Assembly: GCA_047495785.1 (NCBI GenBank)
Contig: JBLDXI010000046.1
Span: 620,001-684,000, forward strand
DNA: 64,000 nt
Origin: Lepidodermella squamata
Taxonomy: Eukaryota; Gastrotricha
Direction: 5' to 3'
This document shows, in pieces, positions 21,585 through 33,245 of the stretch. Position 1 is the stretch's first letter; each line of letters begins with the position of its first letter. The translations under genes and the position numbers were made by a program. The notes beneath the pieces were generated by a model. The model saw only the letters and a list, made by a program, of their open reading frames with translations. It was not told where the DNA came from and searched no databases.

Positions 21585-21885
21585 CATTGTGTTTGAGGTT
21601 GTAAGTTGAAAAAAATCTGCACGCTGATTGGTCAGTTGGCTCGTATCCATGACTCCGCCTTGCTACTTGATCGTGCGATCCATAAAATGTTTGCAAAAAA
21701 TATCTTTTTATGAATGGTTTTACGCATTTGTTGGAAACGCGTGCTACGATACGGCCTTCATAAAAATAATAAAAGCCACAAGTTATATAGATCGCACGAT
21801 CAAGTAGCAAGGCGGAGTCATGGATACGAGCCAACTGACCAATCAGCGTGCAGATTTTTTTCAACTTACAACCTCAAACACAATG
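21585..21885. mobile_element. Hairpin MITE with ~90-bp terminal inverted repeats
   Basis: Arms 21585-21680 and 21790-21885 are near-perfect inverted repeats starting CATTGTGTTTGAGGTTG and containing GCACGCTGATTGGTC and GATCGTGCGATC. No ORF. Same family as 23780-24110. Confidence 0.75.
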
Positions 21886-23779
21886 CAGATGCTGGGACCA
21901 GATGCTAGGCATTCACTTAGAACCTCAGAGCTGTTTTGAATATTATTTCATACTTCGTAAGTAGACCTTAGAATGGCAAGCAGTCACTTCCAGTCCAGCT
22001 GGGGTTGCAAAAAGTACATCATCAGACCCGCCTATGTTACGGCTCTGCGCGCGCTCCTATTGGCCAGCCATTTCGCGCACATTGGGCTGCAAAATCTGCA
22101 GAACTTCCCGCGCAGGGTTTACATTTCTCGCTAAACCCGCTCGCTCGCTTCGCCATTTTCTTTCGAATAACGGGGGTCTATATATAGTTGTCTATATTCC
22201 TTCGAAAACTATCAAATCTAAATTTATTCGTCTGTTATTGCGTCAAGCCATGCGTAAGATCGCGTTTTCAACGATTTTACTAAAATTGCAGATGCGCATG
22301 TAAACTTCAGTCTTAAAATCATGAATGCAAGTTTCAAGTGTTCAATTTCGTTTATGATAGGTGAATCGGCGCGCGCCCATAATCCTTAAAAACCGCGAAT
22401 TTCACTTAGACAGGCGGTATGAAGTTTTTAACTGTGTGGAATTTAAAAAAAAACAAATTAGAAATTTAGATTCAGCGGGAAAAGTTAGGGGAGAGTGCAA
22501 ATTTGCGCGCGGTTATCTTTCAAAATGATGAAGAAATGCGGAAGAAAAGTTTAACTGTGTGAGCGCGCGCGCGCTTAAGAACAGCGCTTGTGCAGCGCTC
22601 AACTGCGCTCTGCCAGTCGAAAGGTATACCTGCGAGACCCGCGAGAATTGTGCCCTAGTTTATGTGATTTATAAGCCCATATTTCTTCCTCATTTTAATT
22701 ATAGTCGCGCGCAAATTTGCAGTATAGCTCAACTTTTTACACTGAATCCAAATATCTGATTTTTGTTTGATATTCCTAACCGTCAAAAACTTGACTTTTT
22801 CATATAATCTTCACTAATTCCAAATGTTTCCTCGGATTTTTAGTTTCTAATGCTTGAACTTTATGTTAGAAAAATACTGCTGCTGGTTGAGTTTCATATG
22901 GCACATTTCCCGAATTTTTTCTAATTTCCCGGTGTATTTTTCAAGTTTCAAAGGCAAAATTTTCCAAAAATTTCCGTTTCAAGGTCACGGGTGACATGTG
23001 AAAGCGGGCTTTTTTAACGTGAATGAAGAGGCAAAAACAAAAGCTTTTTGCTTGTCACCTCTCACCTTGAAATAGATGTAAACTAGCCTAAATCCAAGTT
23101 TTTTCAACGTCGCTACCGATATGTTAAAGATCGGAGTCACGATTTTAAAAAAATTTTAAATTGTTAAAAAAGTCCAATTTTACCCTCTGATTGTGCAATT
23201 AATTTTGGCGTCGCGCACGAAACTAAGCGGGGTCCAGGATTGAGCATTATTAATTTATTACCAAGTATTCTAAAGAAAAATTGGAAACGTGGCCGGGTAA
23301 CCAAGATGTTTTTCGCGCTTGAATTCAAATTCAAATTTGCAGATTATATCAGAGTTAATAATAATCTATTTCGATGTGATTTTTCGGTGGTTGAGATGCG
23401 TGTTACGATGGTGCTACAATTAGGTTGCGCAATTGCAGCCTGATTATGCGTAGCTTGGCAGTACATTCATTCATAAAACAAATAAAATCAATAGCAGACG
23501 GTACTCGCACACAGGCTGACCCATGGCTGACCTCAATAAACACACAAATATACAACACATAACACATGAATATACTTTCGTGTGCGCGGCTTGTCTCAGT
23601 CTACACATTTTCTATATATAGAATACGCGAGTAAGTATATAGGCTTTCACATTATTCGGTAACTCAGCCTCCACATCAGCCTCGCTGTAAATATTTAGGA
23701 CTTTACTAACTTGCTGGCGCAAATTGTCGTATCACGATAAAACTTAATCGCCAGAACTCTCCTTCAAATTTTCATTCGA

Positions 23780-24110
23780 CATTGTGGAACCACTCAAAAG
23801 TCCAATGCGCACGCTGATTGGTCAATCGATCGTTGCTATGACTCCCGGATGAAACATTATGGTCGTGCGATCCATAAGATTTTTTGCAACAAGTGTTTTT
23901 GTCGCAGTAGTTTGCCACGACTAATATGGAGTTTACGCTCGTGGTCAATGGAAACCGTGCAGAGGGTGTGGCAAGGTCATTTTTTACATGAATGAAAAAT
24001 AATTATTAGTGGATCGCACGACGGAAATGTTTCATCCCGGGGTCATAGCAACGATCAATTGACCAATCAGCGTGCGCGCCTAAGTTCAACTTTTTAGTGG
24101 TTCCACAATG
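23780..24110. mobile_element. Hairpin MITE, second family member
   Basis: Ends CATTGTGGAACCACT and its complement. The arms share GCACGCTGATTGGTCAATCG and GGTCGTGCGATCCA with the 21585 element, while the tips differ. The flanking TCATTCG/CGAATGA extends the inverted repeat. No coding capacity. Confidence 0.7.
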
Positions 24111-24685
24111 CGAATGATATAACAAAATGTTGACATTTGTTAATTATATCGTCCTTAATTTTTTGTTTGAAATGTTTGGCATCCTGACATCTACTCGAAA
24201 ATGTAGCCCGGTATTTTTAAGACAATTTCGGCTGTCAAAGCGTAAACTGACATCACCGTTGGATTCAGCGCGAAATTCTGCATAATTATACATGTTACAC
24301 GTTAGGATTTGAAAAAAATTGGGTTTATTGCACCCCCTAATCATCTGAAGATCGGTGATCTTTAGGAAAATTCTGAAAAAGCGAACAGAATCAGCTTACA
24401 GAAATTACCCCTTCGACTTGATAAGGGGGAATATGTATCGAAAAAAGCAGCTTAATTCATTATTCCTGCCGATTTTCCTTTAACAAGGCTGAGTTTCCGA
24501 AGTGTATTCCAATAGAAAATTATGATTCTGCTGGTTTCAAAATATGGGCCAGTATTTCCAAAATTGTCAGCTCCATGGGGGTAAGCCTATCCCCTTCAGA
24601 GCAATGCTCGCCTTAGTGTATAAAAACCACCGCAATAATAATATATGTTATTTTCGTCCTCTTTTATCTTTTAGAATTTAGAATT

Positions 24686-25858
24686 ATGAGTCGTGACTCA
24701 TTGGCTAAAAGTATTGCTCGGCATTTGGTAGCTATCAACGATGTCTGCGAGAATCTGGAAATCGGTGACCAAAAGTTTAATAACGACGAGAAGTTACAAT
24801 GGATCGCTAAAGGCTCGCAACTGCTGCACGATGCCTTCAAAGAAATTAAGGAATATCTGAGTTGCAGCACTTTCGCAAAGCCAGACATCGATGAAGACGA
24901 GGAAGAAGCGTTCGATTTTACCGAGATCTTTGACACCATCCAACCGCAGTGGCCGAAACAGCAAAGATACGCTGCGTTGGAAGGCCATTGGGAAATATGT
25001 GCAGATTCAGCCAGTTTGAAGCTAGAAGACGGCTTGGAGCTGTCATTTCATGAATTCCATCATTTGCTGGCTAAAATGGGAGCTTTCAAAGTTGCGGTTT
25101 GGAAACAGACGCATCGAAACCAAAATATCGACGACGGTGCCCCAGTTGAACAAATTCGTGTCGCCCATGTCCGATTTATGTGGCAGATGATCGACAGCGT
25201 GATGGACGAGAAATATGTGTCGAAGGAGCGAAAAAGTGACCCAGTTGAGTCGCATGGCGCTGCAATTGAATCAGGAGGGCAATCAAGTTTAGCAGTCGGA
25301 AATGATGATATGCCCTCACTAAGAGCAGATGAAAAACGGCAATCCAGCGCAAGATTATTTCTACCAGGCTGTGTTAAATTCACGCCTGTGACGCTGCGTG
25401 ACGAAAACCTTAATATGTTCAACCTTTTCATCGTACTCGCATTGGCGAAAGATTTCTCTGAGACGAACTTTAGCGAAGAAATTGCACGAGTATCAGAAAC
25501 ATTGCATCGAACCGAATCAACAAAGGCTGTGATAAAGATCGACTCGGAAACTCGGGAAAATTTAGCCCTTCGTGAAATCGTCAAGTCCGCTGTGGCTTCG
25601 CTTGAGAGAACGAAGTCAACCTCCGTAAGAATCATTTTTCTGGGCGAGAAAAATGATGTGGTAATGCGCCAGGCAGTCGATTGCTTAACCGATTTTTGGC
25701 AGGTTCCGGCTGCAAGTAGGGAAATCGAGCTCGTAGCGATCGGGGAGAATGAATTGATTCGCGACCTGTGCATGTGGCTCTGCTTGTCCGCCAACGTTCG
25801 GGGCGCCACCTACCGTCAAATTCCTCATGTAAACAGCCCGCTTGGGCTGATTGACTGA
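24686..25858 (+). CDS. 516-aa-family protein, copy 2, shortened (390 aa)
   Basis: Intronless paralogue of 17798-19348. The N-terminal helical region and the FHEFHHLLAKMGAFKVAV segment are conserved and the acidic linker is shorter. The C-terminal alternating region diverges after SREIELVAI. The protein ends about 70 residues early (PLGLID then TGA) relative to copy 1, so it lacks the conserved DTRNYH...RNSAGKRKIE tail. The frame is otherwise intact. The tail-like sequence at 26097-26431 lies 240 bp downstream but is not joined. The ATG follows CTTTTATCTTTTAG by 11 nt. Function unknown. Confidence 0.65.
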   Translation: MSRDSLAKSIARHLVAINDVCENLEIGDQKFNNDEKLQWIAKGSQLLHDAFKEIKEYLSCSTFAKPDIDEDEEEAFDFTEIFDTIQPQWPKQQRYAALEGHWEICADSASLKLEDGLELSFHEFHHLLAKMGAFKVAVWKQTHRNQNIDDGAPVEQIRVAHVRFMWQMIDSVMDEKYVSKERKSDPVESHGAAIESGGQSSLAVGNDDMPSLRADEKRQSSARLFLPGCVKFTPVTLRDENLNMFNLFIVLALAKDFSETNFSEEIARVSETLHRTESTKAVIKIDSETRENLALREIVKSAVASLERTKSTSVRIIFLGEKNDVVMRQAVDCLTDFWQVPAASREIELVAIGENELIRDLCMWLCLSANVRGATYRQIPHVNSPLGLID

Positions 25859-26096
25859 AAAGCCACAATTTTTATATCCGCTGATTCAGAAAAAAAGATG
25901 CTCTTTGAATGACGATTACCATCAAGTTTTCAATATCATGCGTGATTACATCCCTTTGATTAAATAAACTTAAAATGTTTTTCAAATAACGATGTTTTTT
26001 TCACAGAAAATCTGAGAATAAATATATTTTTGAGGACAATTCTATATTTGTATGATATAGTACGAGTGTTTCATATCTGAACTCGCCATACTGTTC

Positions 26097-26431
26097 CGGC
26101 TGAAATCAGGCAAATCCAGCTCGTAGCAGTCCGAGACAGCAGGAACCGGTCGATTCTTGAGCTGTTTAGATGATGGCTGTGCTTGTCCGGAAGAGTTGAA
26201 AGCGTCAGTTACTGGCAGCTCACCGACTACAACCCACATGGTTTGTTGGACACGAGGAACTATCATGTCCAGGAGGTTCGAGAATCAGAGAAAGCAGACA
26301 GCGAAGGCACAATTAGGCGACAGATGATGTCGGAATTTGCAGATGAGTTATCAAAAGCCTTCCTAAGGAATTCCGCTGAGAAACGGACAATTGAAAAGCT
26401 TCCCGCCATTCAAATAATTGATAATATTTAG
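26097..26431 (+). pseudogene. C-terminal fragment of the 516-aa family
   Basis: Corresponds to the last ~105 residues of the 17798-19348 protein (from AEIRQIQLVAVRDS to the final KLPAIQ). There is an in-frame stop near 26171 (LFR-stop) and a frame change just before WLCLSG. It lies downstream of copy 2 and is probably the end of another copy. Confidence 0.6.
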
Positions 26432-26793
26432 AGAATGACCGTAAATGTTTACTTTATGCGTGATGACCTCCTTATTATTCTAATAAACTTTAGCTTCACA
26501 TTCTCTGAAGCTTCACTAGCGTGAGATTAGAGTTATTAGCGCCATGACCGTGAATTTCCGGTCCATAGTCTGGTCGTGGCCATCTCACATGCAATACTCC
26601 ATCGACTCCGTTTATCCTGCCAAAACGTTGCTCTTAAAGGGGAGAGATTATACGTTTATTTCGCAGCCACCCTAACAAATTCTTCATTATCATAGAACAT
26701 CTCAAAGGAGAAATGGTGAAAAATATTCGAGTTTTCTTTGCAGTAAATAGTAAGGTTGATAATGTAACAGGCTGAATTCGGCAAAAGCCTTCA

Positions 26794-27882
26794 TCATAAT
26801 GCTGACTTGATGTTCTCTCGAATCAAGGCATTCGGATCGTCGAAGTAAACACGAATTTCATCACCGGAAAACGCTTTGTCTGAAATGAGGACATTATCTA
26901 GCCAACCAGTGAATTCACCGTACAGCCGATCAAAACCGAGGGCGTACGGCTCGGTCGTCTTCTTCAAAGGCCCGATGTCACCAGTGGGTAGGCTGCTTTG
27001 AAAATTCTGAAAAATTGTGATGAAAACACCAATAAGGCGAAAAATCAACTTAATTACGGTAAGAGCTGAATAAACAGAAGCTTGATTCTGGTCTAGAACA
27101 GCACAAACAGCCGCGAAACCATTCGCTGTATTGGCTTTCACCTTGATATCATGAAAAATCGCCATTTCGTTATTGGCAAAGCCGAATTCAACGTTGAGGC
27201 GATTATCAAGATCAAAGCCAATAACCATGGAAAAATCAGACAAATCGGCAGTTATTCTTGGATTTCTGTTCGACAGCAAGCCACCATGACAATCGTTGCT
27301 GAATTCTTCCACAGAAACACACCTGTTTTATTAAAATTTAACAGGAGGAAATAGAAGACCGGATAGAAATTACCTGAAGTGGAGGCACCATGTTCCTTGA
27401 TGGCTCATATTCACCGAATCAGAAATCGGAGCAATACTGATTCGACCATTTTCAATTCGAAGCGATCCGTCGCCATGAGCATAAACAGCCTTGTCGATGG
27501 TCCAATCAGCAATCTGGTCCATCAGTAAATAATCGAACTTTTCCCCAGCTTCTTCATCGAAGGTCAGGTGAACAACTCCGTTAGCACTTCGCTCGAACCG
27601 TACGCATTTACATAGGCGTAAATCGAAGAGAAAATCCGGTTTAGGACATGAGATTGGTTGGGTTTCATCCCGGGTCAAAGCCACGAATGTAGTAGAATTC
27701 GGGCCTTGTTGTAAAATATTTCCCTTGCCGTCGAAACAGAAGGCTTTGCTGAATAGACTGGGCACGAGTAAAGCGTTGATCAGAGATGATTCAGTTGCTG
27801 ATAAAAAGCAGCTGAAAATTTCGATGAATACAAAGTAATGAATGAACATCATGTTTGTTAGTTTTTTTTGAGTTTTTCTCAT
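26794..27882 (-). CDS. Small secreted LamG-like protein
   Basis: Exons 27882-27374, 27322-27058 and 27006-26794 with two 51-bp introns give 328 aa, or 317 if translation starts at the Met pair at 27852/27849, which better suits the signal peptide (IHYFVFIEIFSCFLSA). The rest is one LamG-like (LamGL) domain. Recognisable parts are VHLTFDEEAGEKFDYLL, ADLSDFSMVIGFDL and the C-terminal GWLDNVLISDKAF with EIRVYFDDPNA. A Cys-containing N-terminal part (SCPKPDFLFDLRLCKCVRF) precedes it. There is no membrane anchor, so it should be secreted. A broken copy is at 19643-20515. The binding partner is unknown. Confidence 0.75.
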
Positions 27883-28112
27883 TTATTGAAGAAAGAGTGT
27901 ATCTGTATTCGAATATTGGCACGCGACTAGAGGCGAGAAGAAATTTTTTGTTATTATCAACTCAAGTTTTAATCTAAAAGCCTTGGAAATAGATCGTTAA
28001 ACTGTATCACAACATGGATTATATTCAAGCGAGTTAAACAATCGATTCCAGCATTTAGCAGCCCGTCGACTGACAAGCTGTTGGAAAGATCGATGATCTA
28101 TCTCAACGGATT

Positions 28113-29995
28113 TTACTGACTGCTTTGTCCTATGAAACAAGTGACGAAAAGTGTTCATAGCACAAGGAATTTAAAACTACTCGTGGAGCAGTCGCTGCCC
28201 GTCCAACCAGCCTTGCAGGTGCATTGATTTGGCGCAATACATGTGCCCCGGAATTCGCATCCTCGAGCGCAGACAGCTATCGCAAATCTTTAATTAACTT
28301 CAATATAACGAAGTTGAGAGTGATTACGCGTTAAGCAATCAGGGGCCAGCCAGCCTTGAGAGCAGGCGCATCGATTCGGGCGGATACAAGAGCCACCATT
28401 AGGGCACATAGATGGACATAAAGCTGAAGTGATTACATGGTTTCTCTATGCTGTGAACAGGAAGATAGGTTAAACTAACGTGTGTCGCAGAGAGATCCAG
28501 TCCAGCCCGGGGAGCAGGTGCAGTTACCAGGCGGCGTACATTTCCCTCCAATGCCACAGCCAGGAGTGCAAATCGCTAAATAAATGGAGAATATATTTCA
28601 TCTTGAAGCTTAACATTTCGGCCTTATCGAACCCTTTAGTTATTTTGCGAATTTTTAAAGAACATTAAACTAAGTAGTTCAAATTGAGCCAACCGAGAGA
28701 ATCTTCCGTCCTTTATCCACTTTATCAATTCAACGGAGAAACCACTAGAAACCCCGATGGTAACTGGTTCGGTATTTTCGGTTTTTACCTGGTCCTCTCA
28801 AATTTCTTCGGATTCTCCTAAGCTCATTCGAAAGAGCCATGTTTGATTACTATTCCGATGGCACTTCAGACTTTTTTTACGATTAAGCTGGCCATGAGAT
28901 ATGACTTCGCCCTTCATTTTAGAGTTTTTGTTGCAATTTCCCCGTATTTAAGTTGTTTTCGTTACTATAATGGAAAATCTGGAATTTTTGCGCATTTTCA
29001 GGTGATTTAAATTGTATTGCTATCTGATGACTTACGAACGCTGCAGTCCCAGGCTGCCCAGCCATCCTTGCACGTACATCTGTAACCGCCCATTTGCGTC
29101 AGGTCGCCAACGCAAGATCCCGTTTTACAGTTTGCTGGGCAAGTAATTTCTTAAACAATATAGAGAATAGCGTGATTAATAGCAATCTTAAACTGCCATC
29201 ACCCTTACGATTTATTAGCTGACACTGCTCGCGAACCAGCTGCAATTGAGCGACGCTCAGGTCTGTTTTGTAAAGCGACCAGCATGCATATTTGTTGTTC
29301 CAAGTCCCAGCGTCACCCCCAATGTACCTTTGGAATTTCAAAAAAAATAGGTGATCGTTTCTGTTTTGAAGAATTAATTCAATCCAAACACACCTTCGCG
29401 CAAACATTAAGGTATCGCAGCTAGTTGGAGCTGCAGACGTGCTCAGTGGACCTGGTGTCAGCTCGCAGAAAGCCTGGTAATTGCCGCCAGTAGCGTTGTA
29501 AATGTAGGCGACGAAACGCCAACCGCTCAACAGGTCGCATGTCATTCTATTCATTACCGCCGCATCGGTTTTGGAATACAGAGTATTGACGTTATCATCC
29601 GACCACATGCGAGCGTAGTAAGCGCTCGAATTTCCGAATTCGAAAATCACCGAATTCTGACTGTTCGGTATAAACACATAGCCAGAAATTGTGAACGAAG
29701 ACGTTCCCATTTTCAGCAGCGCATTCGTAATCTCGAACCAGCTGGTTTGATCAAGCTGATTCGTTTGATATGAGCCTTGTGTTGCATTGAATGGCCCGCT
29801 CGATAAAACAGGACTGTTCGTTTTGAATGTAGCAGCAATGCCGTTGCCTGATAAATCGCGCATTCCAAAATTTGCGTTCCAGGGCCAATAAAATACTGCT
29901 GGAGGCAAATCGGCCTGATTTTTCAGAAATTTGGCGACATAATCCTGGCAAGATGCAGCGTTCAAAGCAGAGATGAAAAGTAAGACGCGACACAT
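28113..29995 (-). CDS. LamG-like domain + four EGF repeats, secreted protein (copy 4)
   Basis: Start ATG 29995 (MCRVLLFISALNAASC signal peptide). The open frame extends further upstream, but that extension has no leader character. Exon 1 has the LamG-like domain (VFYWPWNANFGMRDLSGNG) and the next exon its end (NNKYACWSLYK). EGF1 is at about 29135-29040, EGF2 28580-28485, EGF3 28425-28330 and EGF4 28295-28175. The last exon gives a short RQSSQ tail and stops at 28113-28115, without the 9-nt exon of copies 1-3. The EGF1-EGF2 intron (~450 bp) is longer than in the paralogues. The encoded protein should be secreted. Confidence 0.75.
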
Positions 29996-30419
29996 AATTT
30001 GTATTTTGCAGAGGTAAAAAAACAGAAAATGCTGAGTTTTCGAAGTGCGAACACTGTCGACTGATCGCACCTTTGCGGCTTGGTTGCGCATACGCGAAAT
30101 CATTGCGCAGATTATCTGCATATCTGATGAGAAGATACGCGATGTTCGCTAGCGATATCATACGTGTTGTTGGGGCGAATTATTTATCAGTAGGTCGAGA
30201 CATCAAAGCGGCAAGAGAAATCGGTTGGTTGTTCATGTCTCCGTTGAGTTCTTACATTGGTTCAAAGTTCAAATCTTTTGTTTGTGTTGAGTAGGAGGCA
30301 ATGGCGAAGACAAGCAGAGCGATTGTATAACAAAATGTCGATTAACATGATCCAGGACTTCTTATATTCGGCTGAAGTTCGTGTGAAGGTCTGCCAGGTT
30401 GTATCGGCCAGGATTAGCA

Positions 30420-32297
30420 CGAATTATTAGGCAGAACCCAAAAATAAGGCAGAATCGGAATAGAGGGTAATCAAAAGGTAATGTTCATGTAGAATAATAA
30501 AGGGCAGAACCGTATCAATAGGTAGGGCCTTGTATGAAGTGGCTTACATAATCGCCTCCTGCTGGGTAGTTCAGCGAACACTTCACGCGTGTAATAAAAT
30601 GTGGAAGGCAGTAGCTATAATAGTGATTGTTCGGTGGTTTTAACTGTTGATCTAGATACTCTTTCCCTGAGCAGCAAGTGCACGTTTTTTGCGAAATACT
30701 GCCAAGTTCCAGTGGGAATTAAAAGAAACTGCCTGAAAACGCCGTTTACTGCCATTTCTCATCTTTTTTCAAAACTTACTGCAGTTTTTGGAAAAAACTG
30801 GAAGTTAAAAGCTGGAAACCGCAATAACTTCGCGAAGTTGACAGTTTTTCATGAAACTTGGGAAATTCGGCAGTTTGCGACTCGAGACCCGAAGTTAACT
30901 GCCAGGTGAAATATTTCTTCGTCGCCGTTAAAAAAACTTTCGATTTTTCTATATTTTCACTGCGAAATGAGAAGTAGTGAACGAAAGTGAGCGAAATTCG
31001 ATGCCTCAACCTTTTGTTTTTTGCCGAAAATTCCCTGGCTCGAAAACTGCCTTCTATCAATCTGTTTTTATTTATCATGAAATTTCTCGTTTTTCTCGAT
31101 TTTTCCTAATTTTTCCTAATTATTTACCTGGATCCTGAAAATAACCGAATTTTTATCGTTTTCAGCCTGAACCATCAAGAATATAAGAAAGCCAGCAAAA
31201 TTCGATAATTTAGATATTTCGTAAAAGCCAAATTTTTAATGACTGAAAATTGTCGTTCTAAATAAAAGCTGAAATAGGGCAAAATCATTGTTATTGGGGC
31301 GCTCGATTGTTGTGCACACAGCCCTCGGGGTGTTGCGTAATCACACCATGCTTCAAAAATGTGGCTTTTTGGTTCCTTCAAATCATCATATTTTTGTTTT
31401 CAATTCCAAAACATCCATCCCTATGTCCTATTTAGTAAGAATTTTTCGTCCGGCCTCAATTTCGCATTCTGAGCTTCATCCTTGCCTTGCTACCAGGTGT
31501 GTCGACCATGCAATTTGGACAAGTCAGATATTTATCGAATTTTCAAGGTAATTTTGAAATTAATTCCGTTTTCTTTAATTTACCCGCAACTTTTGAAGGT
31601 TTGTCCCGCGAATCGATTTTGCAGTCGAACCAGTCTTAACGGGCCGGTCAGCGATTCGTAACGGTATCGATGAATAATTAACAAGGTATTTTAGTGTTCA
31701 ATTAATTTCAATTATTAATTTCAATTAATTTCTACAGGTTATCGGGCCTGCTCCAGTGGCGGTTTCTGCATCAGTCACAGCCGTTGTTCGAGCGTCTCGT
31801 GAAATATCATTCACTATTAACTTGACAATTTTTCAATTTTTCTTTTATTGATCAGTTTTGATGAATAAAATGATACTTGCATCGACGGATTTGCGTGAAG
31901 GGTAAAACTGTCTTTTTTGAAACAGAGAGTGAAAGCCGCATTTCTAATAGTGAATGCGAAGTACAAATGGCCCTGAGTGAAAGTTCTAGTGAAATTAGCA
32001 ACGAGCAAGTGACTGCGCAGTAGAAACCATCTCTCACCACAAAAACTCTCACCGCAGAAAACCACCCAGAAAACTGTCCAGCTCGGCAAAAAACTAGACT
32101 TTTGACAGAATACTGCCAACAGAAAAACTCTCGCTAATTTGCATATTTAGTTTTTTTGATTTAGGCAGTTAAAAGGCCCGAAATTGTCGCTCAGGGTTAG
32201 GTGACTGATTAGGTTCGAACAATTAAAGGGCTTATTAAAGCTTAAACCTCGTTTGAAAAAAAATACCGGGCAGGGTCTTATAATTCGCAAAATACGG
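30420..32297. mobile_element. Long copy of the TA-type MITE family
   Basis: The left ~250 bp (from CGAATTATTAGGCAGAACCC) and the right ~120 bp (ending CTTATAATTCGCAAAATACGG) match the two halves of the 8447-8896 element. The first ~15 bp of the left end are lost. The ~1.5-kb middle has many ACTGCC/GGCAGT motifs but no convincing ORF. Confidence 0.6.
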
Positions 32298-32521
32298 TGA
32301 GTTTTTATTAAGCAACCTTCATCGTTTCATTTTCCTTTTCAACCTTTTGAATTTTGATTGTTGTTGATTACCACACAACATTAGGAAATTTTTGCTGCCA
32401 TTCAACCAAGACATATCAGACGACCAAACTTTGCTTGATTGGAAAAAGGATCTCTTTACATGCTCTTTCCTGTAAGTGAAAGATAGTTCAATACATCTTC
32501 TAAAAATCGAATTTCAGCCAT

Positions 32522-32990
32522 GACGTATATGTCGTATCGTTAAAGGTAATCCTCCCAATTGCCGATTGAGGTATCTCAATGAGCAATCTGAAAATTTCTT
32601 TTCGTCTTTAGTTTTCATCAGTCTTCAGGTTATTGAATAAAAACCTAGCACATATCAGACAGCCCGAACAGCCCTATCGATTGGTCTGCTAACAGCTAAC
32701 AGACTACTAAAGAGTACAGAATGGCCGAGGAATCCCAATAACAGTTACAGTGAAAATCCGCCAACTTTTTAAAAACTCATAAAACACGCAGATACGATAC
32801 AAGTTATTAGGCAAAATGGTATCTGCTGGATAGGCGAAGGGCGATTCTGCCACGCTGTTTGGTTTCCATATTCTTAAAACTTCTTAAAATAACTGAAAAT
32901 GACGTTGGGAACGATTCAGATTGCTCATTGAGATACCTCAATTGGCAATTGGCAATTGGGAGAAATCGCCTTTTACGGTACGACATATGC
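32522..32990. repeat. Inverted repeat pair (MITE-like)
   Basis: Arms of ~65 bp at about 32525-32590 and 32920-32990 share TTGAGGTATCTCAATGAGCA and a CCCAATTGCC block in opposite orientation. The spacer of ~330 bp has no coding capacity. Confidence 0.6.
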
Positions 32991-33245
32991 ATATCATATA
33001 AACGGTTGCATTCTCCGCCCGATGAAAACATGGGAAAAGATCGATAAGACCGCATATTGATACTTCGATTAAAGCCCAAAAAATCGACAGTAATTTCCAA
33101 GGTATTTCAAAAAATCTCAACTTGAAAGTATTTAATTTCTTAGATTTATGAAAACAAATGCTGAATTATACGAATCAGCGCAAGCACGCGTGATCAATGA
33201 TTTAATGAATAATTTAGTCATTTTAAAGTCAGTTTTTGTTATCCC

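Larger units (their letters stand above)
21130..24685. other. Gene-free, MITE-rich interval
   Basis: No coding region was found. It holds two related hairpin MITEs, a direct repeat of about 95 bp (21485-21578 and 23443-23541) and a GC/CpG-rich part (about 22030-22740) with a (GC)n run. Confidence 0.6.

Noticed and set aside
25060-25809. 249-codon minus-strand frame antisense to the 390-aa protein.
   Set aside because: The plus-strand frame is conserved with a paralogue; the antisense frame is not.
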